A stretch of 64,000 nt of DNA from Mycobacterium lentiflavum (GTDB taxonomy: Bacteria; Actinomycetota; Actinomycetes; Mycobacteriales; Mycobacteriaceae): the NCBI RefSeq assembly GCF_022374895.2, contig NZ_CP092423.2, forward strand, positions 3,472,001-3,536,000, read 5' to 3'. The notes under the pieces were generated by a model. That model saw nothing but the letters and a program-made list of their open reading frames with translations. It made no database searches and had not been told where the DNA came from. The position numbers and the translations under genes were made by a program. Position 1 is the first letter of the stretch. Every line of letters starts with the position of its first letter. Positions 33,390 through 42,359 of the stretch are shown here, piece by piece.

Positions 33390-34841
33390 ATGGGTTCGAC
33401 AATGCATCGCGTCGACTCGCCGAACCGGCTCGGCGAGCACGCAGTCGTACTGGGTGCCGGAATGGCGGGTTTGCTTGCCGCCCGGGTGCTTTCAGAGTTC
33501 TACGATTCGGTCAGCATGGTCGAACGGGACAGGTTGCCCGACTATCCGTGTCATCGCCGGGGCATCCCCCAAGGGCGGCACGCGCACAACTTCTACAGCC
33601 GCGGCCTGCAGGTACTGGGTGAGCTGTTTCCCGGACTGCTGGACGACCTGGCCCGGGCCGGGGCGGTCGTTGTCGATGACGGTGACCTGTCGCACTTCTA
33701 CGTGCGCCTCGGGCGTTACCAGCTGAAAAGCGCAGGCACCTTCGCCGATCCGGCCGCGCTGACGCTGCACATGGCGAGCAGGCCGTTTATGGAGTTTCAG
33801 CTGCGCCGCCGCGTCAAGGCCCTCGCGAACGTGACCTTCCTCGACGGGCATGACGTGTCCGAGCTGCTCACCACCGGCGATATCGTCAACGGCGTTCGCA
33901 TCATCCGGCGTTACAACGGTTTACTGACAACGCTGGACGCCGACCTGGTGGTCGATGCGATGGGCCGGGCGGCACGTACCCCGGCGTTCTTGGAGAGGCT
34001 GGGTTTCGAACGGCCCACCGAGCACCGCATGGCCGCGAGGTATAGCTACGCGAGCCAACAGCTGAGCATGCCCACGGGATCGATCACCCAGCGGCTGGTG
34101 ATGTTCAACCCAGGCGACGACCGACCGGGCGGCCTGTTGCTGGCCAACGAACATGACACCTGGATGCTGGCGATCGGCCAGCCGGCCGAAACCGGCGAAC
34201 CGCCAACCGATTACGACGCGATGCTCGCGCTGGCCGCGCCCTTCCTGCCCGCGGACTTGGTGGAAGGACTACGCCGGGCACACCCCATCGGGGAAGCCGT
34301 GACATATCAGCACACCGCCGCCGTGTGGCGCCGGTACGACCAAATGTCGCGATTCCCATCGGGTTTGGTGGTTCTCGGCGACGCATTGTGCGCCCCCGAC
34401 CCGACCTACGGCCAGGGCATGACAATCGCCGCGCTCCAAGCGCTGACGTTGCGCGATTGTCTGCTGGCTGGCGATGCTGCGCTGGCACACCGGTATTTCG
34501 GTGCAACGGCGCGCTACATCGGCGAGATGTGGGCGGCAAACAGAGCCAGGTCGCGGGTCACTTCCCCGGTTCGCGACCGGAGTTCCAGGCGGGCGCGGCT
34601 GCAAGGCTGGGTGACTAGAGCGGCACTAAACGCCGCCGCCCACGACGTTGTGCTGACCGAACGCTTCTTTCGGGTTTCCCACTTCATCGACCCGCCGTCG
34701 CGGCTCCACGATCCCGCCCTGCTGCCACGCATCGTCTGGGGCAATTTGCGGGCCCGGGTTTCGCGGACACCGTCACCGCCCGAGCCTTCGTCGCGGGCCG
34801 GCACCGCCATCGACCGGACGAAAACGGCGGCGACGCGATAA
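33390..34841 (+). CDS. FAD-dependent oxidoreductase/epoxidase-like flavoprotein
   Basis: A 483-residue flavoprotein with the Rossmann motif VVLGAGMAGLLAARVL and VERDRLP near the N-terminus, the central VVDAMGRAARTPAFLE and a GD motif VLGDALCAPDPTYGQGMTIA. The overall plan resembles squalene-monooxygenase or halogenase-like enzymes acting on hydrophobic substrates. A segment near residue 395-425 is basic and the C-terminus is variable. The ATG at 33390 has no ribosome-binding site; the AT-rich region before it and TAGCGT at 33376 suggest a leaderless message. It shares its upstream region, with two operator palindromes, with the PPE pair. The substrate is unknown. Confidence 0.85.
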   Translation: MGSTMHRVDSPNRLGEHAVVLGAGMAGLLAARVLSEFYDSVSMVERDRLPDYPCHRRGIPQGRHAHNFYSRGLQVLGELFPGLLDDLARAGAVVVDDGDLSHFYVRLGRYQLKSAGTFADPAALTLHMASRPFMEFQLRRRVKALANVTFLDGHDVSELLTTGDIVNGVRIIRRYNGLLTTLDADLVVDAMGRAARTPAFLERLGFERPTEHRMAARYSYASQQLSMPTGSITQRLVMFNPGDDRPGGLLLANEHDTWMLAIGQPAETGEPPTDYDAMLALAAPFLPADLVEGLRRAHPIGEAVTYQHTAAVWRRYDQMSRFPSGLVVLGDALCAPDPTYGQGMTIAALQALTLRDCLLAGDAALAHRYFGATARYIGEMWAANRARSRVTSPVRDRSSRRARLQGWVTRAALNAAAHDVVLTERFFRVSHFIDPPSRLHDPALLPRIVWGNLRARVSRTPSPPEPSSRAGTAIDRTKTAATR

Positions 34842-34983
34842 CAGCGACCGCAGTGCCGGGGCCACCGAAAGCCGGCCATTAAGGATGCTTCAGAAGCGAT
34901 ACCGCCGGCGATATCGGATTCGCGGATCGGTCGCCGCCTCCCCCGCTGTGCTGCTGTGACGGACGTGACCGGACCGATATCTC

Positions 34984-36372
34984 TCAGTCCCGCAGCATCT
35001 CGGCGACCAGGAACGCCAACTCCAGCGACTGCTGAGTGTTCAGCCGCGGGTCGCACGCCGTCTCGTACCGGCCGCCCAGGTCGTGGTCCGAAATGTCTTG
35101 TGCGCCACCCAAACACTCGGTGACGTCCTCGCCGGTGATCTCGACGTGAATGCCGCCGGGATGGGTGCCCAGCGCGCGGTGCACCTCGAAGAAGCCCTGC
35201 ACCTCGTCGACGATGCGGTCGAAGTGACGGGTCTTATAGCCGGTCGACGACTCATGGGTGTTGCCGTGCATCGGGTCGCACTGCCAGATCACCTGGTGAC
35301 CGGTGGCCTGCACCTTCTCGATGATCGGCGGCAGCAGGTCGCGGACCTTGTTGTTGCCCATCCGGCTGACCAGCGTGAGCCGGCCCGGCTTGTGGTGCGG
35401 GTCGAGGCGCTCGACGTATTCCATCGCCAGCTCGGGCGTCATCGTCGGGCCGAGCTTGACGCCGATCGGGTTCGCGATCACCTCCGCGAACGCGATATGC
35501 GCGCCGTCGAGCTGGCGGGTCCGCTCCCCGATCCACACCGTGTGCGCCGACAGGTCGTAGAGCTGCGGGTCGCCGTCTTCACTTTCCGACAGCCGCAGCA
35601 TCGCGCGCTCGTAGTCGAGCACCAGAGCCTCGTGGCTGGCGTAGATCTCGGCGGTTTGCAGATTGCGATCGGCTACGCCGCAGGCGCTCATGAAGCTCAG
35701 CGCGCGGTCGATCTCGGCCGCCAACGCCTCGTAACGGGCACCGGCCGGCGAGGTCCGGACGAACTCCCGGTTCCAGTCGTGCACCCCGTGCAGCGAAGCC
35801 AGCCCCGACGATGTCAGCGCCCGCATCAGGTTCATCGCCGCGCTGGCGTTGGCGTAGGCGCGCACCAGCCGCGACGGGTCGTGCTCGCGCGCAGCGACAT
35901 CCGGGGCGAAGCCATTGATCATGTCGCCGCGGTAGGACTTCAGGCCCAGCGCGTCGATGTCGGCCGAGCGGGGCTTGGCGTACTGACCCGCGATGCGGGC
36001 CACCTTGACCACCGGCAGGCTGGCGCCGTAGGTCAGCACCACCGCCATCTGCAGCAGGGTGCGAACGTTGCCGCGAATGTGCGGCTCGGTGTTGTCGACG
36101 AACGTCTCGGCGCAGTCGCCGCCCTGCAGCAGGAATGCCTCGCCCTTGGCGACCTGCGCGAGTTGGTCCTGCAGCCGCACGATTTCGGACGGCACCGTCA
36201 CCGGCGGAACGCTCTCCAAGACCGTGCGCATCGCCGCGGCCTGTTCGTCGGGCCAGGCCGGTTGCTGCGCAGCCGGCTTGGCCAGCGCAGCGTCCAGCCG
36301 GGTCCGCAGGTCAGCGGGCAGCGGAGGCAGCGGCGGCAGCTGGTCGATCGGTATGTCGACGGTCCAGTTCAT
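34984..36372 (-). CDS. aroG: Class II DAHP synthase AroG
   Basis: First enzyme of the shikimate pathway, condensing phosphoenolpyruvate and erythrose-4-phosphate. The 462-residue plant-type enzyme has LLQGGDCAETF with the metal-binding Cys, YAKPRSADID, the PEP site VWIGERTRQLDGAHI, LTLVSRMGNNKVRDLLP, IWQCDPMHGNTHESSTG and VTECLGGAQDI. M. tuberculosis AroG is controlled by aromatic amino acids and forms a complex with chorismate mutase. ATG 36372 gives MNWTVDIPIDQLPPLPPLP, the conserved mycobacterial start. Position matches Rv2178c. Confidence 0.97.
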   Translation of the reverse strand: MNWTVDIPIDQLPPLPPLPADLRTRLDAALAKPAAQQPAWPDEQAAAMRTVLESVPPVTVPSEIVRLQDQLAQVAKGEAFLLQGGDCAETFVDNTEPHIRGNVRTLLQMAVVLTYGASLPVVKVARIAGQYAKPRSADIDALGLKSYRGDMINGFAPDVAAREHDPSRLVRAYANASAAMNLMRALTSSGLASLHGVHDWNREFVRTSPAGARYEALAAEIDRALSFMSACGVADRNLQTAEIYASHEALVLDYERAMLRLSESEDGDPQLYDLSAHTVWIGERTRQLDGAHIAFAEVIANPIGVKLGPTMTPELAMEYVERLDPHHKPGRLTLVSRMGNNKVRDLLPPIIEKVQATGHQVIWQCDPMHGNTHESSTGYKTRHFDRIVDEVQGFFEVHRALGTHPGGIHVEITGEDVTECLGGAQDISDHDLGGRYETACDPRLNTQQSLELAFLVAEMLRD

Positions 36373-36444
36373 CGGTCCATGATATCTGTGGCCAGCCTGG
36401 GCTAATGCCATTCGGCAGGTGCGCAGCAGCTCGGCTGGGAATGG

Positions 36445-36960
36445 TTAACGGGTTGCTTCCGCACCCGCATCGTCGCCGGAGACTATCAGTCGGAATCGGC
36501 GCATCTGATCGCGGGCATCCACCAGCGCATCGTGGACGTCGCGGTGCCGCGGCGGCAGCGGCGGCGATCCCCGGTCCTCCCAAAGCTGGCGCAGCTCCCG
36601 GGTGAAGCGCGGGATCGCCTTCGGCAGTCCCGGCATCGGCCCCCACAGTTGGCACAACGCGACGTGGTCGTAGGCGGCCACCCAGGCCCACAGCTCGATC
36701 GGCTCGGCGGCCTGTCCACCCGCGATGCCGAAGAACTCTTCCAGTTCACGGCGAATCTGCTTGCGCGAGCGCCACAGCTGCGAGGCGGGCGGCGGCAGTT
36801 TGGGCAGCACGTTGGCGCGCACCCAGGCCCCGGCGCGCTCGGGATCGAATTCGGTGGACACGGCGTAGTACTCACGGCCGTCTTCGGCAACAACCCCGAT
36901 CGAGACCAGCTCGATGGTGCGGCCGTCCTCGATGAATTCGGTGTCGTAGAAGTACCGCAC
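36445..36960 (-). CDS. RNase T-like 3'-5' exoribonuclease (Rv2179c homologue)
   Basis: A 171-residue DEDDh exonuclease. The first acidic motif is FYDTEFIEDG at the N-terminus (Asp6, Glu8); the middle has AAYDHVALCQLWG and the last motif is HRDVHDALVDARDQM with the catalytic His and Asp. M. tuberculosis Rv2179c was shown to be a small 3'-5' exoribonuclease forming its own subfamily. The GTG start lies nine bases after the stop of the upstream membrane-protein gene. Confidence 0.9.
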   Translation of the reverse strand: MRYFYDTEFIEDGRTIELVSIGVVAEDGREYYAVSTEFDPERAGAWVRANVLPKLPPPASQLWRSRKQIRRELEEFFGIAGGQAAEPIELWAWVAAYDHVALCQLWGPMPGLPKAIPRFTRELRQLWEDRGSPPLPPRHRDVHDALVDARDQMRRFRLIVSGDDAGAEATR

Positions 36961-36969
36961 TCCGAAAGG

Positions 36970-37860
36970 CTAGCTGCCGATCAGGATGGGCTCGGTCCCC
37001 TCGGGCGGCGGTGCGGCATGGACGTCGTGGTCTAGCTGGGCGTCGACCAGGCGTTCGTCGGGCAGCCGCGGCGTGCCGGCGATCGCGCACTGCAACCACA
37101 GCTTGGCCTGCACTACGGGCCGGCGCCATTTGCGTTCCCGCTGCAGCGCGCGCCGCATCTTGACCGGCTGCGTGGTGTATCGCCAGCGCGCCCACGGCGC
37201 GTGCGGACGCGACAGCCGGATCGCCCCGATCACCAGCAAGACCACGATGAACATGCCGAGCAGGCCGGTCCACACCTTGCCCTTGAGCACCACCACCACC
37301 GCCAGCGGCAGCGTCATCACCATCGTCGCGAGCACCGCGGCATGCCAGACGAACGAGTCGGTGCCGTGCCAAAAAGGAAAGAAGAACGTCAATGGGTGCA
37401 GCCCCATGATCAGCAATCCGGCCACCGCCGCGGCGGCGAACACCGCGTCCACCGAGGTGCGGCCGTCCTCTTCCCAGTAGACATCGGACAGGTGCAGGAT
37501 CAGCGCGTACTCGTCGAGTACCAACGCCGCACCGATACCGAAAAATACTGCGGACACCGTGTTTTCGGGCTCTTGCCCGTTGACGGACAACGTCACCAGC
37601 GCCACTCCGGAAATCATCACCAACACCACCCCGAACGCCACGTGGTGGATGTGCACTCCCCCGACGTGGACGTTGCGCGGTTGCCACCATCTGGCCGGGC
37701 GCCCAGACGCAACGCGGTGCCGGATGAAGCGCACGAACGTCCGGGTGACGAAGAAGGTCAAGATGAAGGCGACCAGGCAGCAGAGCAGGGGAAGCCGACC
37801 GCCGTCGACGATGTCGTGCGAGAACCAGTGGGCCACTCTGGGCGTGAACCATCCCAACAC
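36970..37860 (-). CDS. Conserved integral membrane protein (Rv2180c homologue)
   Basis: A 296-residue protein with six or seven hydrophobic helices, for example LLCCLVAFILTFFVT, GVVLVMISGVALVTL, AVFAAAAVAGLLIMG and LLGMFIVVLLVIGAI. Conserved polar residues include a His-rich segment VHVGGVHIHHVAFG and an acidic loop SDVYWEEDGRTSVD. The C-terminus is a basic soluble tail. Function is unknown. It is upstream of the exoribonuclease on the same strand and divergent from the mannosyltransferase gene. Confidence 0.88.
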   Translation of the reverse strand: MLGWFTPRVAHWFSHDIVDGGRLPLLCCLVAFILTFFVTRTFVRFIRHRVASGRPARWWQPRNVHVGGVHIHHVAFGVVLVMISGVALVTLSVNGQEPENTVSAVFFGIGAALVLDEYALILHLSDVYWEEDGRTSVDAVFAAAAVAGLLIMGLHPLTFFFPFWHGTDSFVWHAAVLATMVMTLPLAVVVVLKGKVWTGLLGMFIVVLLVIGAIRLSRPHAPWARWRYTTQPVKMRRALQRERKWRRPVVQAKLWLQCAIAGTPRLPDERLVDAQLDHDVHAAPPPEGTEPILIGS

Positions 37861-37950
37861 GTTTGCAACCTACGCCCGCACCTGCTGGCAACGCGGGAGC
37901 CGCGCTGCGAGACATCGCGGCCGTCGACACCGATTACGCTGTGGTGCGAG

Positions 37951-39264
37951 ATGAATAATTCGCAGGCGCCCGTTGTGGGCAGCCGACCGGGGCGGGCGTT
38001 GTTGTGGGGCTTGTTGTGGCTGCTGGCCGCGGCGGCCCTGGGCTATGCGGCCTGGGGCTTGTTCGCGCACACGCCGTATCGCATCGACATCGACATCTAT
38101 CAAATGGGCGGCCAGACCTGGCTGGACGGGCGTCCGCTGTACCGCGGTGACGTGTTGTTCCACACACCGATCGGGCTGAATTTGCCGTTCACCTACCCCC
38201 CGCTGGCCGCGATCGTGTTCTGCCCGTTCGCCTGGTTGCACATGCCGGCGGCCAGCGTCGCGATCACGGCGCTGACCCTGGTGCTGCTGATCGTCTCGAC
38301 GGTCATCGTGCTGACCCGCCTCGACGTGTGGAACACCTCGGCGCTGGTGCCCGGGCCGGCCTGGCTGCGCCGCTGGTGGCTGGCCGTCGTCGTGGTGGCG
38401 CCCTCCTCGATCTGGCTGGAACCCATCGCCTCGAACTTCGCGTTCGGCCAGATCAACGTCGTGCTGATGACCCTGGTCATCGCCGACTGCGTACCGCGCC
38501 GCACGCCCTGGCCACGCGGGCTGCTGCTGGGGCTGGGCATGGCGCTCAAACTCACCCCGGCGGTGTTCCTGCTGTATTTCCTGGTACGCCGCGACTTGCG
38601 CGCCGCCCTGACGGCCATGACGTCTTTCGCGATTTGGACGCTGGTCGGGTTCATCCTGGCCTGGGACGACTCGTGGGAGTACTGGACACACACCGTGCAC
38701 CACACCGACCGGATCGGCTCCGCGGCGCTGAACACCGACCAGAACATCGCGGGTGCGCTGGCCCGCATCGGGCTTTCCGAGCACCTGCGTTTCCTGCTCT
38801 GGGTGGTCCTGTGCCTGGCCGTGCTGGCCCTGACCATCTGGGCGATGCGACGGGTGTTGCAGGCCGGTGAGACGGCGCTTGCGGTCATCTGCGTGGCCCT
38901 GTTCGGACTGATGGTGTCGCCGGTGTCGTGGTCACACCACTGGGTATGGGTGCTGCCGACGCTGCTGGTGACCACGATCCTGGGCTGGCGGCGCCGCAAC
39001 ATCGCGCTGGCGGTCGTGACGCTGGCCGGAGTCGCCCTGATGTACATCGACTGGACACCGATTGAGTTGATGCCCAAACACCATGAGGAGACCGCCAACT
39101 GGTGGCGTCAGCTGCTCGGGATGGGCTACGTGTGGTGGGCGCTGGCCGTGCTCGTCACGGTCGGACTCACGGTGACCAGCCGGGTCGCGGTTCGGGATGC
39201 GCGCGGGCGCACCGATTCCGGCGCCGGCCCTCAGCTGCTGCGCGACGCGAACGTCGCGACCTAG
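37951..39264 (+). CDS. mptC: Alpha-1,2-mannosyltransferase of LM/LAM branching (GT87)
   Basis: A 437-residue GT-C enzyme with about ten helices. The early loop has YRIDIDIYQMGGQTWLDGRP followed by PLYRGDV and LPFTYPPLAAI, typical of GT87; a second conserved region is NFAFGQINVVLMTLVIADC. The homologue Rv2181 (MptC) adds alpha-1,2-mannose branches to the lipomannan backbone and caps of lipoarabinomannan using decaprenyl-phosphomannose. ATG 37951 is chosen; a longer frame passes through the divergent membrane gene. Its stop shares CTAG with the next gene. Confidence 0.92.
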   Translation: MNNSQAPVVGSRPGRALLWGLLWLLAAAALGYAAWGLFAHTPYRIDIDIYQMGGQTWLDGRPLYRGDVLFHTPIGLNLPFTYPPLAAIVFCPFAWLHMPAASVAITALTLVLLIVSTVIVLTRLDVWNTSALVPGPAWLRRWWLAVVVVAPSSIWLEPIASNFAFGQINVVLMTLVIADCVPRRTPWPRGLLLGLGMALKLTPAVFLLYFLVRRDLRAALTAMTSFAIWTLVGFILAWDDSWEYWTHTVHHTDRIGSAALNTDQNIAGALARIGLSEHLRFLLWVVLCLAVLALTIWAMRRVLQAGETALAVICVALFGLMVSPVSWSHHWVWVLPTLLVTTILGWRRRNIALAVVTLAGVALMYIDWTPIELMPKHHEETANWWRQLLGMGYVWWALAVLVTVGLTVTSRVAVRDARGRTDSGAGPQLLRDANVAT

Positions 39265-39998
39265 CCGACAGCGGTCTCGGGGATCCGCGTGGCCTCGTCG
39301 TCCGGTCCCTGACCGTTCGAGCCGTTGCTGCGGTTCTTGACGGTCGAGGCGTAAACGTCGACGTACTCCTGGCCGGACAGACCCATCAGCTCGTAGATGA
39401 CCTCGTCGGCGACGGCCCGCTCGATGAACCGGTTACCGGCCAGGCCCTCGAATCGGGAGAAGTCCATCGGCTTACCGAACCGGACCGTCACCTTGCCGAA
39501 GCGCAGCATCGTGGTGCCCGGCGGGTTGACGACGTCGGTGCCGATCATGGCGACCGGAATCACCGGCACGCCGGTCTCCAGCGCCAGTCTGGCCAGGCCG
39601 GTCTTGCCCTTGTAGAGCCTGCCGTCGGGCGAACGGGTGCCTTCCGGGTACATGCCCATCAACTTGCCCTCGCCCAGCAACCGCTGAGCGGTTTGCAGCG
39701 CGGCCTGGGCGGCGTCGGCGTTGGTCCGGTCAATCGGCACCTGGCCGACGGCGGTGAAAAACCAGCGGCTGAACCAGCCTTTGATTCCGGTGCCGGTGAA
39801 ATATTCGGACTTCGCCAGGAAGGTGATGCGTCGCCGCACCACCAGCGGCAAAAAGAAGCTGTCCATCACCGCGAGGTGGTTACTGGCCAGGATCGCCGGA
39901 CCCGTGCTCGGAACATATTGCAGGCCTTCGACTTTCGGCCGGCCAAGTAATTGCAGCAGCGGGCCCAGGAGGATGTACTTGAATAGCCAGTACGCCAT
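39261..39998 (-). CDS. 1-acylglycerol-3-phosphate acyltransferase-like (PlsC family)
   Basis: A 245-residue membrane-associated acyltransferase. Motif I is NHLAVMD (His41, Asp46), motif III is MYPEGTRSPDGRLYKGKTG and motif IV VPVIPVAMIGT. An N-terminal hydrophobic helix (WLFKYILLGPLLQLL) anchors it. Family members acylate lysophosphatidic acid in phospholipid synthesis; the exact acceptor is not shown by sequence. ATG 39998 follows GGGAGGG. The C-terminal 25 residues are Asn/Gly-rich and disordered-looking. Matches Rv2182c. Confidence 0.92.
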   Translation of the reverse strand: MAYWLFKYILLGPLLQLLGRPKVEGLQYVPSTGPAILASNHLAVMDSFFLPLVVRRRITFLAKSEYFTGTGIKGWFSRWFFTAVGQVPIDRTNADAAQAALQTAQRLLGEGKLMGMYPEGTRSPDGRLYKGKTGLARLALETGVPVIPVAMIGTDVVNPPGTTMLRFGKVTVRFGKPMDFSRFEGLAGNRFIERAVADEVIYELMGLSGQEYVDVYASTVKNRSNGSNGQGPDDEATRIPETAVG

Positions 39999-40085
39999 GG
40001 CCCTCCCTCTCGCCCGAAACCCGCCGATGTTCTGCGCCAACTGTACCCATCCGCGACGGAGGGGACCACTTTCAAACCCTGAGGA

Positions 40086-40493
40086 TCACTCTTCGATTGT
40101 GACTGGGATGGGCTGGTAGCGAGTCCGCCCGCCGGCCTCGTGGGCGCGGGGGTCCTCGGCCGGCACTCCCCCGCCGGGCGAACCGTCCGGAGGCGGTTGC
40201 GGTGGGGATCCCGAAGACCGGTCGATGTCATTGACGTCATTGACGATCGCGCGGATCACCTCCAGCAGTGCGATGCTGTGATCGGCGATCACGGTCAGCA
40301 GGGGGTGCTGGTCGCCGGACGCCAAGGCGGCCAGCGCGCACACCGGACACCAGATCTGCTGGCACTTGCCCGTGCCGACGCCGTTGCCCGCCGTCATCGC
40401 GGCAGCCATGCGCACGGCGGGGTCGATTCCGTTCAGAATCGCCTCGGCGAGTTTGCGGAGTTCCGGGCCGATATCGGGGTGCGGCTTACTCAC
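40086..40493 (-). CDS. Conserved hypothetical protein (Rv2183c homologue)
   Basis: A 135-residue protein of unknown function. The N-terminal half is helical and contains a Cys pair in KCQQIWCPVCALAAL (Cys44, Cys49, Cys52), a possible metal site. The C-terminal third is Pro/Gly-rich and ends in RYQPIPVTIEE. The GTG start overlaps the stop of the ArsA-like ATPase as GTGA, so the two are coupled and may act together. Confidence 0.86.
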   Translation of the reverse strand: MSKPHPDIGPELRKLAEAILNGIDPAVRMAAAMTAGNGVGTGKCQQIWCPVCALAALASGDQHPLLTVIADHSIALLEVIRAIVNDVNDIDRSSGSPPQPPPDGSPGGGVPAEDPRAHEAGGRTRYQPIPVTIEE

Positions 40494-41809
40494 CTAGGCC
40501 ACACCTCCGGATCTGGTCGAAAACGAACTGTCAGCTCACCGCCCCGCAGATGCGCGTCGAGCACCGTGCACCGCCGTAGTACCGACGCCAACCGAACCCG
40601 GCGCCGCAACCCGCCGGCACTGATGATCAGGTCGTCGTCCACCCGGCCCAGCGACAGCGATCCGGGGTCGAGCTGGGGCAACGTTAGCCGCATCCGGTAG
40701 ATCGACCCAAGTCCCGACCCCGATTCGAGATCCACAATAGGACGCAACGGTCCTGGTGGGGCGGCTCCACGCCGTAGCCGGGCGCTGTCAAGCAATCCGC
40801 CCAGCGCTTTGGGGCCGATCGGCTCGCCCGCCAAGTGCGGGGTCATCACGAGCGCCACGTCACCGATCGTGGCATCGAGCTCCTCGAGTACCGCGCGCTG
40901 CTCACTGATGCGCTCGCCGTACCAGTAGAACGCCGGATGCTCGGGCAGGTTGCGGTACTCGTAGGACTCATCCTCGACCAGAACCTGATTGATGATCAGC
41001 TCCTCGACACGAACCCCCATTAGCGACAACGAGCCCAGCGTCCGGACCGCCTCGGCGGCCACCACTCGTTCGGGCGTCAGCACCAGGTGCGCGCTGACCA
41101 GATCGCCGTCGGTGAGCAGTGCGCTGAGCCGCTCGACGCTGGAGCTGATGCGTTCGATGAGCTCCACCACCGCGGCCGAGCGGGCGTCGTCGGCGGTGAT
41201 CGACAGTCGGCGATGGCGAGGCCAGGCGCGCTCGACGTAGAGCCCGAAGGTGGCGGGCAGGGTCAGCATGCGCAGCGCGTCCGCGGTCGAGGCGCAGTCC
41301 ACGACGACGCGATCCCATCTTCCCGACGCCGCGAACTCGCCGACCGCGTGCAGGCCGAGCACCTCCTGGATGCCCGGCAACGCCGAGAGTTCCTCGGGCG
41401 CAATACTGCTCAACTCGGAGTCGGGGAACCGCCGATCCAGGGCAGTGACCACCTCGTGCCAGCGGGCCTCGAGCAGAGCCAGGGTGTCGAGCGCCATCGC
41501 GTCGAGGAATCCGCTGCCCGTCTTGGCGGCTCCCCCGGTTTCCAGGTCGGCAAGCACCCGAACCGGTTCGCCGTGTCCGCTCGGCGGCACGGGGATGCCG
41601 AGCACGTCGCCCAGCGAGTGCGCCTGGTCGGTTGAGACCACCAGCACGCGCTGCCCCTCGATCGCGTCACAGACCGCGGTGGCAGCAGCGAGGGTGGATT
41701 TTCCTACCCCACCCTTCCCAACGAAGAGACTGATCCGGGCCCTGGAATTGGAAGAAGGCGTGGAAACAGACTCCGAGGCGGGCGGGGTGGGTGAAACGGA
41801 CTCACTCAG
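40490..41809 (-). CDS. ArsA/GET3-like ATPase with unresolved start (Rv2184c homologue)
   Basis: The frame carries a deviant Walker A, ISLFVGKGGVGKSTLAAAT (coded 41734 to 41678), then VLVVSTDQAHSLGDVLG and a C-terminal VRLASVLRRCTVLDAHL, as in the anion-pump/GET3-like ATPases of actinobacteria. No ATG, GTG or TTG exists in this frame between its upstream stop (41827) and the P-loop; the first usual start (GTG 41647) would delete the P-loop. I place the start at CTG 41809, overlapping the preceding gene. The usual GTGA-type GTG (41805) is in another frame and hits TAG, so a frameshift is the alternative. Client or substrate is unknown. Confidence 0.75.
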   Translation of the reverse strand: MSESVSPTPPASESVSTPSSNSRARISLFVGKGGVGKSTLAAATAVCDAIEGQRVLVVSTDQAHSLGDVLGIPVPPSGHGEPVRVLADLETGGAAKTGSGFLDAMALDTLALLEARWHEVVTALDRRFPDSELSSIAPEELSALPGIQEVLGLHAVGEFAASGRWDRVVVDCASTADALRMLTLPATFGLYVERAWPRHRRLSITADDARSAAVVELIERISSSVERLSALLTDGDLVSAHLVLTPERVVAAEAVRTLGSLSLMGVRVEELIINQVLVEDESYEYRNLPEHPAFYWYGERISEQRAVLEELDATIGDVALVMTPHLAGEPIGPKALGGLLDSARLRRGAAPPGPLRPIVDLESGSGLGSIYRMRLTLPQLDPGSLSLGRVDDDLIISAGGLRRRVRLASVLRRCTVLDAHLRGGELTVRFRPDPEVWPR

Positions 41810-42239
41810 CCTCGACTCGTTTCTTCAGGTCCTTTAATGCGGTGTCGGTCAGCCTTCGCTCGGCCTTGCGCTTGAGCAACCCGATCATCGGGATGGCCAG
41901 GTCGACCGAGAGTTCGTAGGTGACATCTGTCCCAGAATCCTTGGCCGCCAACCGATATGACCCTTCGAGGGAGCGCAGCAGCGAACTGGAGACCAGCGTC
42001 CAGCTCAGCGACTTGTGGTCGGCCGGCCAGTGGTAGGACATCACCATGGTGTCCTTGATGACGCCGGCGTCCATCACGAAGCGCACGGTCTTCGGGTAGC
42101 CGTCGGCCCCGCGCTCCTGCACCTCGGCTTCCTTGTACTCGGAGATCCAGTCCGGGTACGAATCGATGTCGGCGATCACCTGCAGCACTGTGCCGGGGTC
42201 GGCGTCGATGTGAATCGTCTGGGTCGTCTTTTCCGCCAC
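41802..42239 (-). CDS. SRPBCC/START-fold protein (Rv2185c homologue)
   Basis: A 145-residue polyketide-cyclase-like protein of the START/Bet v1 fold. It begins VAEKTTQTIHIDADPGTVLQ, the usual first strand and helix, followed by IADIDSYPDWISEYKEAEV and SWTLVSSSLLRSLEGSYRL, ending in a Lys/Arg-rich helix. Such proteins bind hydrophobic ligands; the ligand is unknown. The GTG 42239 start matches the M. tuberculosis start. It lies upstream of, and slightly overlaps, the ArsA-like ATPase. Confidence 0.9.
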   Translation of the reverse strand: MAEKTTQTIHIDADPGTVLQVIADIDSYPDWISEYKEAEVQERGADGYPKTVRFVMDAGVIKDTMVMSYHWPADHKSLSWTLVSSSLLRSLEGSYRLAAKDSGTDVTYELSVDLAIPMIGLLKRKAERRLTDTALKDLKKRVEAE

Positions 42240-42283
42240 CTGGCCGCTACCTTCTCTCCCGCAAGGGGGTCCACCTCCGGTCA

Positions 42284-42359
42284 TCTCCGGTAGTACCCCG
42301 CCTTCGGACCGAAACGGTACTCTCCGGGCGAACCTTGACCGGAGTTAAACTACCGGAGA
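42284..42359. repeat. 11-bp inverted repeat flanking a gene gap
   Basis: TCTCCGGTAGT (42284-42294) and ACTACCGGAGA (42349-42359) are perfect inverted copies separated by 54 bases. One arm covers the last codons of the Rv2186c homologue. The pair nearly fills the 105-bp gap between the two START-fold genes. It could fold into a long hairpin that attenuates read-through; no function is proven. Confidence 0.6.

Noticed and set aside
28286..34983. Mobile element or prophage origin of the accessory block
   Set aside because: No transposase, integrase, tRNA, or terminal repeats were seen; only gene content suggests acquisition.
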